This document shows, piece after piece, positions 1-12,556 of a stretch of DNA of 64,000 bases. Source of the DNA: Zelopaecilomyces penicillatus (Eukaryota; Ascomycota; Sordariomycetes; Hypocreales; Pseudodiploosporaceae); NCBI GenBank assembly GCA_005765155.1, contig VCCP01000005.1, forward strand, positions 4,836,001 to 4,900,000, written 5' to 3'. Below the pieces are notes generated by a model, which saw only the letters and a list, made by a program, of their open reading frames with translations, had not been told where the DNA came from and did no database searches. Each line of letters opens with the position of its first letter. Within the stretch, counting starts at the first letter, position 1. The position numbers and the translations under genes are program-made.

Positions 1-1736
1 TGTGCAACAGCGGCCCCGATAACCATTTGCAGCACAGTCCGATTTGGTTTCCGAGCTGAGAATTGCATACATCAGATATGCGGGCGATTGCATTCTGGCT
101 TGTTGAAGGGTGAGACAAATGACGACGATACTAATCAACAAGGACTATCACCCGACACCTTCGCCACAGAAGATGCATGCATATTATATTGTTCAGGCCA
201 AACTGACCGCTTGTCTGGACGCGGCTTCTATTGTTTGCGACGATTTCCTTATTGTCGCCCTGATTCTCACACACACCGCAACTGCCCAAGCCGAGCATCG
301 CTGCCACTAAAACTGAGTAGTTTCGGAAATGCTCTCTATCGCTTTGTGCTCTTGGTGCAGCACTAGGCGTCCCAGTTGACTGGAACCGGCAGCCATGAGA
401 AAGAACCAGGGCGACAAAAACGCCACCACGCACGAGTGTTGGTATCAATACAGGATCCTGACTTGGCATACAATTTTACGAGTAATAACAACTGATTCAT
501 GTCTGCAGCATGCGCATCTAGCTAGGTTATGGCGCCGCATGACTTGACTTTGCCCAGGCACTGATTAGGTGTTGGCTGATAAGTGGATAGTTATACCAGC
601 CAGCACATGAGCCACCGACCTGCTTATTAGCTGTTCTGTCTGCTTCAGAATTTAATCCTCCGTGGCGGCCGCGGGAGTCGGTGTTGTGCAATCCCTGCCC
701 ATAGTAGACCTGCCGATTGGCCAGGCAGGGCCGACAAATTTCCTTTTTGGGACTTTCTTGCGAGAAGCACTCTAACGCTCGATTCAAATGTGCCGCCCTT
801 TTGTCATTTCGATGGACACCTACTATTGCAGGAGCAAGCATCGTGGCTTTTTCTCACGCTAATAATAAGTGCAGTGTAGAGACCGTTGCCATTCCCAACA
901 TGGTCATTGTGCTGTTTGTCGGCTACATTTAGTGGGTCAAGGAGGCAATGAATGACCAGTGTGGGCTTCTCATATGAAGACATGCCAGCTCACAGGGCCG
1001 CCACATGGCAGGCCTCCTACAATAACAATTCACAATAGATGCCCGAAGCGCAGTCTCAAACCACCAGCAAGCACTAACCTCATTCTTTGCCGCCGTTCTC
1101 CTACCATCTAGCAGTAAGTATTGTCCCTTTATTACTTGGTTCGGTCCCTTTCTGCCCCTGAAGTTCCACCTAGGCTTCTCTGGATTTGCGTTAATATTAC
1201 AAGCCTTGGAACTCTTGGGCCACCAATAGGCTGAAGTGGCGGCTGGGCTGTTCTGACTTCTGATGAGGGCCAAATGTAAGGCTGAATATTATATATTAAC
1301 TTATTGGTAGTATTGGGCAGCACGTTAGCCCTCTGTCAGCACTGTTTTCAACCACATCCCACTCTTCGTGACTTTCTCCCCAAGCGGCTAGTAGCATCTG
1401 TCAAACCATGATTCTGCGGATCCCACTCCAACCTCCTCCCCCCATTAGCTGCCTACGCATGATGCAAGCCGACCTTACAAGCTAATCCTATTATCACGCC
1501 CCACACATTACAACTCTCCATCTCGGAACTGCAACCGACATTAAAACGTATACATACCCTTGTACCCCGAATGCTCCCGTTTTTTTTGCCCATCTCAGTG
1601 CCGGACCGGTTCATACTTCTTGTGCAACGCCCCTCAACGGGCCGCTTTTACATGATCACGCAGTTTGGCCTTGCAATTTTACAACATTCATTGATCAAGC
1701 ACTGAAGACTGTCGTTCTGTAACCGTTAGGGGCAGG
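1..1736. other. Intergenic, no gene recognised
   Basis: Only short, overlapping open frames in conflicting directions are present, none with recognisable motifs. The last few hundred bases before 1737 contain pyrimidine-rich stretches and would be the promoter and leader of the F-box gene. The neighbour to the left is outside the window. Confidence 0.6.
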
Positions 1737-3532
1737 ATGCTATCATCTGCAGACCGCAGTGTTTCACAACCTTTGTCTGTTGATGTCTTCCCCTACGCAA
1801 CAGCAGGCCTGGCCGTCCCTCCGGTTGTCTCTCCCAAATACCGTGATGCCTCATTTTCAAGATCCGTCTTAGATAGGCTCAGCCCTGAGCTGCAACTTCT
1901 ACTGTTGGACCATGTATGTCAGATTTTGCTCCGAATGGTGGCCAGCACCATCCACCATCATCAGATCTCGTCTAACCTCCCATCAAGCTGAGAGAAATTG
2001 ATTATCGGGCTTTGCTTACCCTTCGTTTGGTCTGTCGGAGGTTGGATGCCATTGCAACACCAATCGCATACCGGACTCTCGAGCTCACCCATAAACTGGT
2101 CAGCCGAGATGCACAGGCACGATACCCCGATGCTCTATGTAATGCGTCCAAATTTACCCATCATCTCATTGTTAAAAGTTATCATGACTCTGAGGGTGTA
2201 GACCTTTTGATTTCCAATATGCCGATGCTCAAATCAATCCGGTATGCATTACCAATCATTATCCGCAAAAACGCAGATTGACTGACCTGGAAATATTCTT
2301 GACGCTTCAATAGGTGGCAGTACGTAGGCGACAACAACAGTTGCGTGCTTCCCTTGGATCGACTTCCGTGCAATAATTTCAACTTTGCGCAATTACGCCA
2401 AAGATGCATCAAATTTTATCTCGATGATATTCCATTACGGGTTTTCTCCGACATTGTGTCAAGAAATGGTCTTTCTACATGCCTCGTGTCGCTACGGCTG
2501 GGATCCCCCTTCTACCGACTACCGACTAATATTAGCCATCTTAAACAGTTGCTGGTCAGGTGTAAACAGTTAGAGACACTTCAATTACAAGATTGGGGTC
2601 AAGGAACCAGCTTTTCCTTTGCATGCAATGAGAGAATGCCGGCTATGCGGGATTTGGCTTTGAAATCCTACGACTGGAACCACGGCTCAGATGAAGTTGC
2701 TAGACACTGGGACTTTTCTCGCCTACAATCTTTGAGGCTCACCTTTGTACCAATACTCAACTTTTTTAATTCCGTATCGATGTTGGATTTATCTGGCCTT
2801 CGCAGGTTGCAGATTGATGACTACAGTCCCCATTTACTGAACCAAAGGCAAGAAGCTACGCGTCTTCTCCACACGTTCGTCAAACACCACGCCCGACAGC
2901 TGGAGGTGCTGGACATCAAATGCTGCATCAAAATGTTTCCATTAGATGCCATCTTGAGGCACAAGAAGTCTTTACGGCGACTATGTCTGCGAGACTACAC
3001 CGGCTTTTGGGAGGACAACCAGATTTGCCCAACCCTTAGCCTGGCCGACTTGACGCTTTTAGCGGGCCAGTTGCAAAGTGTCCGTACTCTGGAACTGGAC
3101 ATGGATTTATCTTTTTATAAAAACAGGGCTCTTTTCAGGGCTTTGAACCAGTTTCCATTTCTACAGGAACTCACCCTGCATGTCCAGACCAGCGTACGCG
3201 TATACGCCAAGGTTCAGCCCAGAATAGACGCTGATTTCGAATCTGCCATGAAGACATTTCGCGCTCTCACGCAGCTCAGGGAGCAAAACAACCCCGACTT
3301 CCCGTTGAAGCGAATCACTATAAACGTTGGCGGCTGGAAGCGGATTATGATACGCAGGTTGAGCGCTGAATGGAGGGGACTGAATCAACGGGGGATCTTT
3401 GCAGAGCGGTGTTTTGTGCATGAGCGGGATTCAACAATATTGGGAGGGTACATTACTAAAGAAGAGGTATGCTTTGACGGCTCCTCTGGGAAGCTAGGGA
3501 AGTCATCAAGGGGGGTTACTACGAGTATATGA
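1737..3532 (+). CDS. F-box protein with degenerate leucine-rich C-terminal region
   Basis: Predicted exons 1737-1913, 1988-2241 and 2314-3532 (549 aa). Both introns (74 and 72 nt) have GTATGY donors and YAG acceptors and rejoin the frame exactly. Residues about 44-85 form an F-box: LDRLSPELQLLLLDH joins across intron 1 to LREIDYRALLTLRLVCRRL. F-box proteins bind Skp1 and recruit substrates to SCF ubiquitin ligases. The remaining ~450 residues are rich in spaced leucines (for example LQSLRLTFVP, LEVLDIKCC, VRTLELDMDL), consistent with degenerate LRR-type substrate-binding repeats as in many fungal F-box proteins. The ATG at 1737 is chosen because it precedes the F-box without intervening stops. 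The substrate cannot be predicted. The family is large and fast-evolving, so no orthologue is named. Confidence 0.85.
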
Positions 3533-4806
3533 GTATTAATGACTGTTTATGACTATTCAGGTCGCATGGAAGGATGAGTAATTTTTGAAATATTGGTGAG
3601 ATGGTAGGATTGTATTCCTCATACGGTGGCAGTGACCGGGATGTTGCATTACCAGGCAAGGCTATGCTCTCTTTGGTATCTCATCGGGCGGGTTTCTCTC
3701 ACATTTCAACGAAACAACAATGGCATATTAATTTATGGCTCATGCTCGGCGTCTCTTTCCAACACTTGTATTTCTCATTTGTAAATGACTTTCGTAATTT
3801 GGTTCGAAGTAAACTCAGCATACCGTCCATTAACGAGGACACAGGTTTGATAGTATGCGAGGTTCAAATCCACAGGCCTTACCCAAACTCCCCATGTGCA
3901 TGTGCATGTATGTATCAGTCCTGCAAAACTGCATGGCATTTCCATAAAGTAAAAATAGGATCTCCAATAACTGCTACTTTCTAAATTGTTCATCTATGGT
4001 TATATCATCCATTCCTCAATTTTCCTTCCTTTTTCCTTTTCCCCTTATCCCTCTCTCGTTCTTAGTCACCGTATAGATACACAAAAACACGCGTTCTTCA
4101 CTGCTACTGCATCCAACAATAAAAGTACACACACACTGTATAATACAAAGACAAAAACACCTCATCAAAATAAGCTTATCCAAAAAAAAAAAAAAGCCAC
4201 TCCCACTCTCTATGTACAACACACACAAGAAAAGGGGGAAACACTATGAAAACCAACGTGAAAGTTTATATCAATGTTTATGCGTGCGTCATCATCCTCA
4301 AGGTAGTTGAATACTAGATAGGTTTGGAGGAGGGTTAAATAAATGACGAAAATATTGAATGGCCATGGAGCACATGCCATTTTCCAGTGGCATCACAGGG
4401 CAAAAAGCAACAAAACACCAAAAGGGAAAAAAGAGAAAAATCCAAAACTGAAACAATAGGAATGAATAATGTACATACATATATGTGTTAGTCTCAATAG
4501 GAAAATGCAAAGACATAATGAAGAAGTGAATAAAAAAAAAAGACCAGTACGCCAAATGCGCGCTCGCAACGCCTGAATATATCCTTGTGTTTCCCCCGTC
4601 CCCTTCCCTTTCCCCCCTCCTTCCCAAAACAAAGCATGATATTAAAGATCCCTCCCCCCCTCCTTACTACTCCTTCAACACGCAAAAAAAGGACACGCAA
4701 GCGGTAAGGATTTCAGACATTCATTCCTCCCCGGACCGGTCAAATTGTTTGTTACACATGCATCTTCTCTTCTCTTCGTTCTACATTCATTCCACTCTGA
4801 AATAAA
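3533..4806. other. Convergent 3' intergenic region
   Basis: This lies between the 3' ends of the F-box gene (+) and the ASH1-like gene (-), so it mainly holds their 3' untranslated regions and terminators. It is AT-rich in the second half, with A runs near 4180 and 4530. A 127-codon open frame at 3601-3984 has no recognisable motif and is not called. No RNA gene is seen. Confidence 0.55.
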
Positions 4807-7394
4807 TCAGGGGACTGACTTTCGTGCCGCCTTCTTTTGAGTAGAAGCCTTTGTGATGTTCGTGGCCGCCTTCTTCACAGTCATCACCTTCGATTTCTTC
4901 AGCGTCGTCTTTTTGGGTGATATCTTGTTCGCTGATGCTGTGCCCCCTTCTGCCAAAGCGACAACCGTCAGGCTGGATGAGCTCAGAGTCACCTGTTTCG
5001 CTTTGGATGCGCCTCCCTTGCCGTACGTCTTAATCACACGCTTCGTCGTCGTCTTTTTGAGCAAAGCTCCAGTGCCTGCGCGACGCTTGGCTGGTACCTT
5101 GGCCGCAGCTGCGGGCTTCTTTTTCCCCTTGACAGTGATGGCCGAGACCCCCTTTTTGATCACTGTAGCTGCCCCCTTGGCTGCCTTCAAACTAGCCGTT
5201 GAGATGGACCGTTTAACTCCCTTGGCGGGTTGAATCTTGCGCTTCTTTGCTGCCTTGGTACTTGCTCCGTCCGCGTCATCCCCAATTAACTCTTTGAGCT
5301 TGCGTTTTCCTGCCTTCACCGTGGCCTTGACGGCGTTTTTAAGATCCGTCTTTGGTGGCTTGACCTCTCGGGGCTTCGGGCCCAAGACACCGCGACAATT
5401 GGGTTGGCCGCAAAGGCATTTCTGCACGTTTTTGGCTGAAAAGGGATCAAAGTTGTAGTCGTACGTGAGCTCATCCCCGGTCATAATGGGCCGGTCGCCA
5501 GCAAAAAGGGCCATTCTTGGCTGGCCTGAAACAATCCACTTGATCATTCGGCAATTGGGATTGCAACTGTGATTGACGAAGCGAGCAATGCTTCCCGTTG
5601 TAGCATCAATAATCATGTTCTGGTCAAAACTCATCAAGTAATAGCACTAGTGAAAGTCAAGTTAGCAAATCGTCTCAACCCGCTTTGTCTTCCACTGGTT
5701 GGCCGCTGCGTTGTAAACTTACCTCATTATCTTTGTAAACTTCATTCATCCGGCGCTCGCACTCCTCTTCGGTGATAATCTCACCAGCATATTCCATAAT
5801 AATCTGATTTGGTTTGAAACAGCGATTACTGCGGACACCATAGCCACGGTCTCCCGTCTTGATAACCTCAACTCCGACACGATACTTGCCTCCCTTGGCC
5901 CGTCGAGTCGTTAAATCAGCAAACGCACGGTTTGTGCAGCCCTGTTTTCCAATGTTGCAGTTTGCCTCGTCACATTCATAAAGCATAATTCTGTTCTGAC
6001 AGCTCTCACCGCAGCCGTCTTCTGGCTTGCACACACATTTTGAAGAGTTATCGTGCATATGCGGCATCTTTCTCCAGTAATCTTTGGAATCACCAATAAA
6101 TCGATCTAAAAAGGTTCTATTAGTTTTGAAGATTCAGGGGCTAACACCAAAGTGAGGGGGGGTGGCCCTGTAATGGCCCACGAGAAAAGCGCATACTTTT
6201 TGTCATCTTCTTCCACTCATCCGGCTTAGGTTGGCCGGGAGGGAGGGGGTTGCAGACATGATACGGCAACCTGAAGTCGCGGCCGCCAAGAAGCAACCGG
6301 AGGCCAGTGAACATGGGCAGCGGCATGACCTTGTTGACACGGGTTGAAGCAAATTCGGGAAGCTGAGTAAGCTTCTTCTTTTCAGCCGCCGTCAGCCCCT
6401 TGTAGGGGTCTTTGGGAGTTTCCTGACCAGAGTAGAGCCCATTGGAGAGATATTTCTTCGTGTGTCGTATTTTGATGTTGGTGATGGGTTCAGTTTCTTC
6501 CTTTTCGGCTTCCTTCTTCTCGGGCTCCTCCTGTTCAATCTTTTGCTTTTTGGTGGGTTTTGGTGGCTCTGGAGTGGCGTTGGGGTCGATAAATTTGCCA
6601 TTGGACCATACCGTGTGGACAACAGGCCGGTCATCAACATGCGCAAACTCTTTGGTGTCCTGCAGGCGCATCAATTCGCGCGTCATTCGTGTAACTCCCT
6701 TGTTGACGGCCTTGCGGCTGTTCTTTCCAATTTTCGAGAGCTTGCTTCCGAGCGTGAAGACTGACGTGGCGGTGGCCTGGGAACCAGTGTTGAGACGCGA
6801 CGTGGAGCGTAGAGAGCGGGGAGACTCTCTTGCCCGTCGTCGGCTGCGTGGTGTGTTCGGGCTTGTGGGTGCCAATTGAAGGTCCAACGCGTTAATTGTA
6901 TCGCGCAAAATTCCACTCTTGTCGTCGTGATCCAAGCTGCCCGATAGGTGCGTTCCATGCTCAGCATCGCCAAGCCCAATGTCTCCTGTAGTGCGCCGCC
7001 GATTGCTGGTGGCGACAATATCACCCTTTGAGCGCCTTTTCCCGTGGCTGCTTGTGCCGCTCAGCCTGGCTAGATTGTACACGGGCGAGGCCGCACGTGC
7101 CCGACGAGCACGGCGAGGAGGCGAGGTAGGCGGTGTCGACGCGACTTCGGCTTCGACCTCGATCTCGACCTCGACGACTTGAATCACGTCTGTTGTTATA
7201 GGTATGGCGATGGGCATCACGAGGCCAGGGGCGGCCTCGTCGTCAGAGAGGTTCACGGCATCGTGCTTGGATGCGTCCGAGTGCAGGCTGGCGCTATCGG
7301 CAACAGTCGTTGGCGGCGTTGACGAGGATGACGCGATATTGGAGGAATCGTCCGTCGCGGGCGCGGGTAGGATGGCATCGGCAAACAAGGACAT
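4807..7394 (-). CDS. ash1: ASH1-like histone H3K36 methyltransferase (AWS-SET-postSET) with H1-like basic tail
   Basis: Exons in transcript order: 7394-6197, 6105-5723 and 5646-4807 (806 aa; an ATG six codons upstream at 7412 is also possible). Introns of 91 and 76 nt use GTATGC/GTAAGT donors and TTTTTAG/CACTAG acceptors and keep frame. Residues 1-400 are polar and disordered-looking. Residues about 421-470 are a cysteine-rich AWS zinc-binding domain (CVCKPEDGCGESCQN, CDEANCNIGKQGCTN). The SET domain spans about 475-600, with GDRGYGV, RFVNHSCNPNC (cofactor and fold motif) and GDELTYDYNF. The post-SET motif is KCLCGQPNCRG (about 603-613). AWS+SET+post-SET occurs in both SET2 and ASH1 families. 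No WW or SRI domain of SET2 is visible, and the NRFIGDSKDYW lead-in fits fungal ASH1. ASH1 enzymes methylate H3K36 in nuclear chromatin. The ~190-residue C-terminal tail is rich in Lys/Ala like a linker histone. Confidence 0.9.
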
Positions 7395-9499
7395 GGCGAG
7401 GGTGCGATGCAAACGCCAATAAACTTATATGAGTAGCCTCGCCAGCATGTGCCCAGTCGTGTAGAGAGGCTGGAAAGGCAGAGACACGACGTGTTCAATT
7501 GCGCTAGCACGAGGAAGCAAGTTGTCGGGTTTGGGCGGTTTGCAAAAAGGACAGAATCGAAGGCTGAGAGAGAGGCGGCCTTTGCGCTGAGGGTGAGATT
7601 GGTGGTGGATAAACGGCCGTGGGCTGGCTGGGTTGGGAGTAACGCAGTTTGCAGGTGGTTTGATAGGACAGACTGGTCCAGACGCGGGCGCAGCGCGTAA
7701 GTGGTGTAGCGGCACCCAGGGGGGTCCAAAGTCTCTTCTCAGCGCTGTTGACTCAGGGCGGCGGTTAAGTGGTGTGTGTGAGGCTGCTGATATGACTAGC
7801 TGCTCAATAACCACAACAACAAAAAATAAGAACAGAGTGTCCAGGAAAACTGCGAGATTATCTTTTCGCACGTCGTCTTATCTTTTGCCGTTAGTGAAGA
7901 AAGACGCAGCGCATGAAACTAGCAACTCTGTGGTGCAAATAAGGTTGTATCAGTTGCTCGTCAGTCGGGTCAGGAGATCGCGGTGCTGGCGGTCTCAGCT
8001 GAAAAATAATGCGATTCTGGTTGTGGCTGTTTCTCTTACTTTGGTTCGTATGAAGATGTGGGAAGAAAGAAAGCAAGAATGAGAGAGAGAGAAATAAAGC
8101 GGGTTGCATACGCACAGTGCCTATCGAAGGAGTTTGCAAGAAAAGGCGTGTGAGAGTGGCAGCAGCAGCGGAAACAGAAACAAGGTCCCAGCTTATCTGA
8201 CCAGGCATGGGAATATCGCGGATAAATACCCAAAGGCGGCAGTCTCCTTAATACCTCCTTACCTCCTTGTCACTCCCCAACTACAACAAACTCACTCACT
8301 CACCCATTCACTCACTTACACATCGAATCCAACACCTTTCAAACATCACAAAAGGGCACAATAGAAGCCTAGTAACCATTAACCCGACCAGCAATAACAG
8401 ACAAAACTGGACAAAAGCCAGCAATTGGTATTATATTCATATAACAGTTAAGTCCCCCTCCTTATAATACTGTGAGGCTTGTGAGCCTGTGACCCCTTTG
8501 TCATCAACTCGGCCTGAATAGGTACATACACGCCTTGACTAAGAAAAACAGGGTGTGGATGAGAAAACAACAAACAAAATGCCGTGCCAGCCCATTTTCG
8601 TGTGCCCCTGTTGTGGCGAGACCTCCCCTATTTGATATCAATAAACAAACGCACCCAACCTGTAGCTACCTGGTAGGCCAGGCAAACACAAGTCACATTC
8701 TGTTGCATGCAATTGTCAACCAATGAAACACATTGAATGAGATGCTGGATGTAGCCCTTTATCAATATGTATGTAGAATGGAGAGGAGGAAAATGCAACT
8801 TGTGATTGATACAGCAAGTGCCGATTAGAGTCTACATGTCAACTTGCCGTCTTGTCCCTTTGTATAGCATCACTCTCACGTCAAACCGACAAGTGACAAC
8901 AACAATTCCTAGCAATTCCAACTCTACTGTTGAAAATTTTCCTGGAAAGTAATAATCAGCTTGATAGTGAGCGTTCAACTCAGATACTGTATTAAAAAGT
9001 TATTCTAATCCTTCAAGATATTGCTGTGGGCCTGTTCCATGTCCAACCGTGACCTGCAGGCGCAGTGGCTTCCCCTGTTTCACCTCGCATTCCATTCACA
9101 GAAAAGGTAGTGTACCAACATTCTTGGGTTCTATTGAGTGGTGGCCCGCTCGTTTTCTCTTATCTCGCAGCAAGACGCTCTTTCCATTCTCGAGCGCCTT
9201 TGTACATGCGTGATGGAATAAGTCACCACATGATTTCACAACACTACGTAGACAGATATCACCACATGGGCAAGTGCAGCATTAAGCTTGGTTCTATTGA
9301 TTCCAAATCAAACACTAAACTGGCGAGGCACTACCTACACGCCACATTACGCGCCTCATAAAAGCATTGGGGTATTATTACCGACTCCACCGCTGCTACC
9401 AACATCCGAGTAAACTCTCTATTTCTTGAGAAACTCTGGGCAAACATCCACCAGCCCACAACATCCATACGTTTTGTACCACTTCACAGACCACCATTT
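7395..9499. other. Intergenic: upstream region of ash1, 3' flank of sfh5
   Basis: No gene is supported in these 2.1 kb. Read on the minus strand, 8100-8040 is a strong polypyrimidine tract (complement of the purine run around 8075-8095), typical of Sordariomycete core promoters or leaders, so the ash1 transcript may start there and carry a leader of several hundred bases. A short ACTC-type repeat lies near 8288-8320. The rest is AT-leaning with short random open frames. Confidence 0.5.
8288..8320. repeat. Short ACTC/ACCC-type microsatellite
   Basis: An imperfect tandem run of a 4-bp unit (CTCACTCACTCACCC followed by ATTCACTCACTTACAC) upstream of ash1. No function is implied. Confidence 0.6.
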
Positions 9500-10747
9500 T
9501 TAAGCTGCCTTGATATGCTGAGGGGCTTCAGTCGCCACTTCCGATCCCACAGGGGCTGTATCGACAATGGTATAAGATTTGGTTGTTGCATCTATAACCG
9601 GCTTCTCCCCCTCAGTCGTGGCTCCATTATTGTCTGCTGATGTAAGGCCAGGAGCGGTCTTGGGTTCATCTGCGGCTTCAGCAGGGGTATCCAGCTTGGG
9701 TTCCTCCTCCATCTCAATGAGAGAAACAGTTAGACCCTCCTTGACAGTGGGACCTTGACCACCATATTCTTGAGGCAGCGTGGCAGCAATATGCTTAAGT
9801 TCGGTAGACAAGCTCGTGCCTGAAGTCATGGGATGGAACTTGCGGAGAGTGGCCGGCGACAAGAAGAATTTCATAGCACCAAACATCCAACCCATAATTG
9901 TAGGCACATTGACGAAGTACTTGTGCGCAAGGAGCTCTGGGTAGGCCATGGAGAAGGTCTCGATAGTCTCTTTACTCGCAGCCTTCACAAGAGGGTCCAT
10001 GCGGAAGAAGCTCACAGATTGGTAGTCGTGCACCTGGAGCATCTGGTGCTCGTCAGTGCCGTTTTCGGGAATGGGCTCCTTGATGTCATTGAGGCCGAGC
10101 TGCTGAACACTGAGCTCCATAAGTGCAACACGCCATTTGATGAATCTGCGAGAGTACTTGTTAGCTTCGTGACCTAAACGAAGACAGCAGGCGTTGTGTG
10201 TGTGTGTGCATGTATGTCACATTTACTCCGTCTCGGTCACCGAGATGGTGGTGGGGTAACTGTAGGATGGAGGGGGGAGATGAACTCACTCTTGAACATC
10301 ACCAAAGGTAGCTTTATTGTCCTTGACGGAACCGTAAATGTTCCAAGTAATGACAGTTTCCTTGCCAGCCTCGTTCTTGTGGATCGTGACAAAGCCGAGA
10401 TCCTCAAACTTCTTCTTGTCAAAGGCTTGAGTGACGAGCGAAGTGGGCTGCATCTTCTTGCGCCATTCCAGGGCCGAGGTGAGCTGCTTCTCGGCGGCAG
10501 CCACGTTGTCTGCGTTGGCTCTCAGGAACTTCTGCAGAATGACCTGAGTAGGAGCATGAAGGGCGTCCTGGGAAAGCTGAACACCCCACATCTCATCGTG
10601 GCCAGTCTGTGTAATGATGTCGGCGAGACGGGCCGTCAGCTTGCCTAGGTTGGTATCTGCTGCTAGCAGGATGTCCACGACCGGTTGAATCTCTTCCTGG
10701 GGGGAAACCGGAGCTGGGTTAGCAGCGGGAGTCGCTTCTGTGGACAT
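9500..10747 (-). CDS. sfh5: Sec14-like lipid/heme-binding transfer protein (Sfh5 type)
   Basis: Exons 10747-10290 and 10145-9500 (367 aa). The 144-nt intron has donor GTGAGT and acceptor CGCAG, and the split codon GA/A restores frame (GDVQ-EFIKWRV). The N-terminal ~110 residues form a CRAL-TRIO-N helical region (LQKFLRANADNVAAAEKQL, LEWRKKM). The CRAL-TRIO lipid-binding domain follows, with GYQSVS-like DYQSVSFFRMDP, YPELLAHKYFVNVP and the WMFGAMKFFLSPATLRKF segment that carries the gate helix. Order and length fit fungal SFH5, annotated as a phosphatidylinositol transfer protein of cytosol and ER; yeast Sfh5 has also been described as a heme-binding member. After the domain there is an acidic, Ala/Thr-rich tail of ~70 residues, probably disordered. 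The intron holds a TG-rich stretch near 10195-10215. Confidence 0.88.
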
Positions 10748-12556
10748 GATGGATGATGTGGTGATGGATAATTACGTGGTGAATGAATGCGGATTGTGAT
10801 GAAGATGGATGGAATGAAAGAGTTGCGGGTTTTGGGGGAGGAAGACTGTTTATGTTGCTGGAGAGGAGAGAAAAGGGCGAGACAAATCAATCTGAGGCAG
10901 ATGGGGAGTTGCCGGGGCGGTCCTGCCGTGTTGTCACCCGAGACAGAAGCACAAGCAGTGGCGCTCTCGCCTGTTGAAGTGCTAAATGAAGTGCTAAATG
11001 AAGGGCTCGTATGTTATTTCAGAGCTGTTGTTGCTGCTCGTTGCTGCTGTTACGGCCATGGCAGCTGGCAGGCCTGGTCATTGCTATTGTCATCACTTGC
11101 CCGTTTCCAAAACACCTACTTTATTATCTCCGAGTATCGGCGATGTTGACATTAGTACCTTACACTGTTGACTTCCAGTTACAGACATGCTGCATAGAAC
11201 CTTTCAGACCCCATCTCAGTCTTAGCACTCCACCAGATAACTTGTGCCATCTCCTGAGATGAACTGATGCTGTTCACCAGCACCTGTATCTGCATACGTA
11301 GTACCCGTATGCACCTTGGTGGGTAATAGCAGCCACGCACATTCATTCATTCCATCGTACTGTACTCCAGCTGGCAGGGTCTCATCTGAATCAAAGTGGC
11401 CAGAGCTCCCTGTGCTAGCCTGCTAGTCAGGGCCCAAGTCTGGCAGCAGCGGGTCTTCATTGAATGCTCTAGCGGGGTCTCAGGGGCGTTATTGGCACCC
11501 GCCGGCATTTCGCTTGTGCACCCACTCTAGCCCCCCAAACGGCCCCCTGAAGCCTCTGAATGGTGCACAAGTGGCTTGTACAGCGGCCCACTGCACGCCC
11601 AGACCCCACTGAGCTCCGAGCCACAGGTGGGTTAATCCGAACCTCATTCATTCACGGCTTCTGTCCGTGAAACATTGTCTTTCCAACATCACCGAAAAAG
11701 AACATCCCAATTAATGCTTCATTACTTATTCCACCAGGCAACGTGGCACTTCCCTCCCATACTACGTAATTATGCTCCACTGCAAACGTCGTCGTCACGA
11801 TCCATCACGATATGCGAGGCGGTCAACGAACATTGCACCACACGTTGGCAACTAAAAAACCGGACCACAGTCACAATTGCAACGTTTCTATTGAAGGTGT
11901 CTTTTCTTGGCTTCCAAGAATGCACAGCTAACTACCCAGTCAACTGCCTCGTCCTTCACTTGTATCGTGTCTCTTCACCACCCGATGTGGCTTTGGAAAA
12001 AGCAAGGTCCGGCATTATGCCCATAACTTTGCAACAGCTCAGCCAACTTGATAACAGCAAATCCAATACCATCAACTGGAAACAAAGATAGTAGTCTAGC
12101 CTCAATTAGCCATCAACTGCTGTTCCGTCATTTCAATCTCGACGGTGTTATGAGTTCAACCCAGGCGTCATTCAGTCAATGAGTGAAACCATCAATGACC
12201 TTGTACCCAGTGTTTGTGTACTGCAGAGAGTCCTGCCCGCAAAACAAAATATGCATCTGCATTTCTCCAAGGTATTCTCACTCCCTTGCACCGCAAGGAA
12301 CAGCGCCAATATTCGTCTTCTTGCTTTCGGCCAGTGAGAAGCAGCACAAGTCCTTTCGAATATGATCGCAGGTGTTTGAGGAAGAAGAAAAGAAAAGAAA
12401 AGAAGAAGAAAAAAACTCCCAAAATCAATCAACAGCCGGCAAAGTAGCATAGCAAACACCACACAAGCTGAACCCCAGCTGCATGGAAGACCTGGAAACC
12501 CGATTGCGCCCAATGGAGTCGCGCCTTCAGCAGATCAAGATGTTCGAGCCATTCGG
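10748..12556. other. Intergenic: sfh5 upstream region and 3' flank of the RRM gene
   Basis: No gene is supported in 1.8 kb. Minus-strand pyrimidine-rich sequence immediately above 10747 is the likely sfh5 leader and promoter. The open frames at 11675-12091 and 12172-12513 have no motif and are not called. Confidence 0.5.

Noticed and set aside
3860..3880. tRNA B-box-like GGTTCAAATCC
   Set aside because: The flanking T-stem does not pair (two mismatches in five) and no matching A box, anticodon arm or acceptor stem is present.
3601..3984. 127-codon open frame just after the F-box gene
   Set aside because: No motif, mixed composition, and it lies in the convergent 3' region; probably chance.
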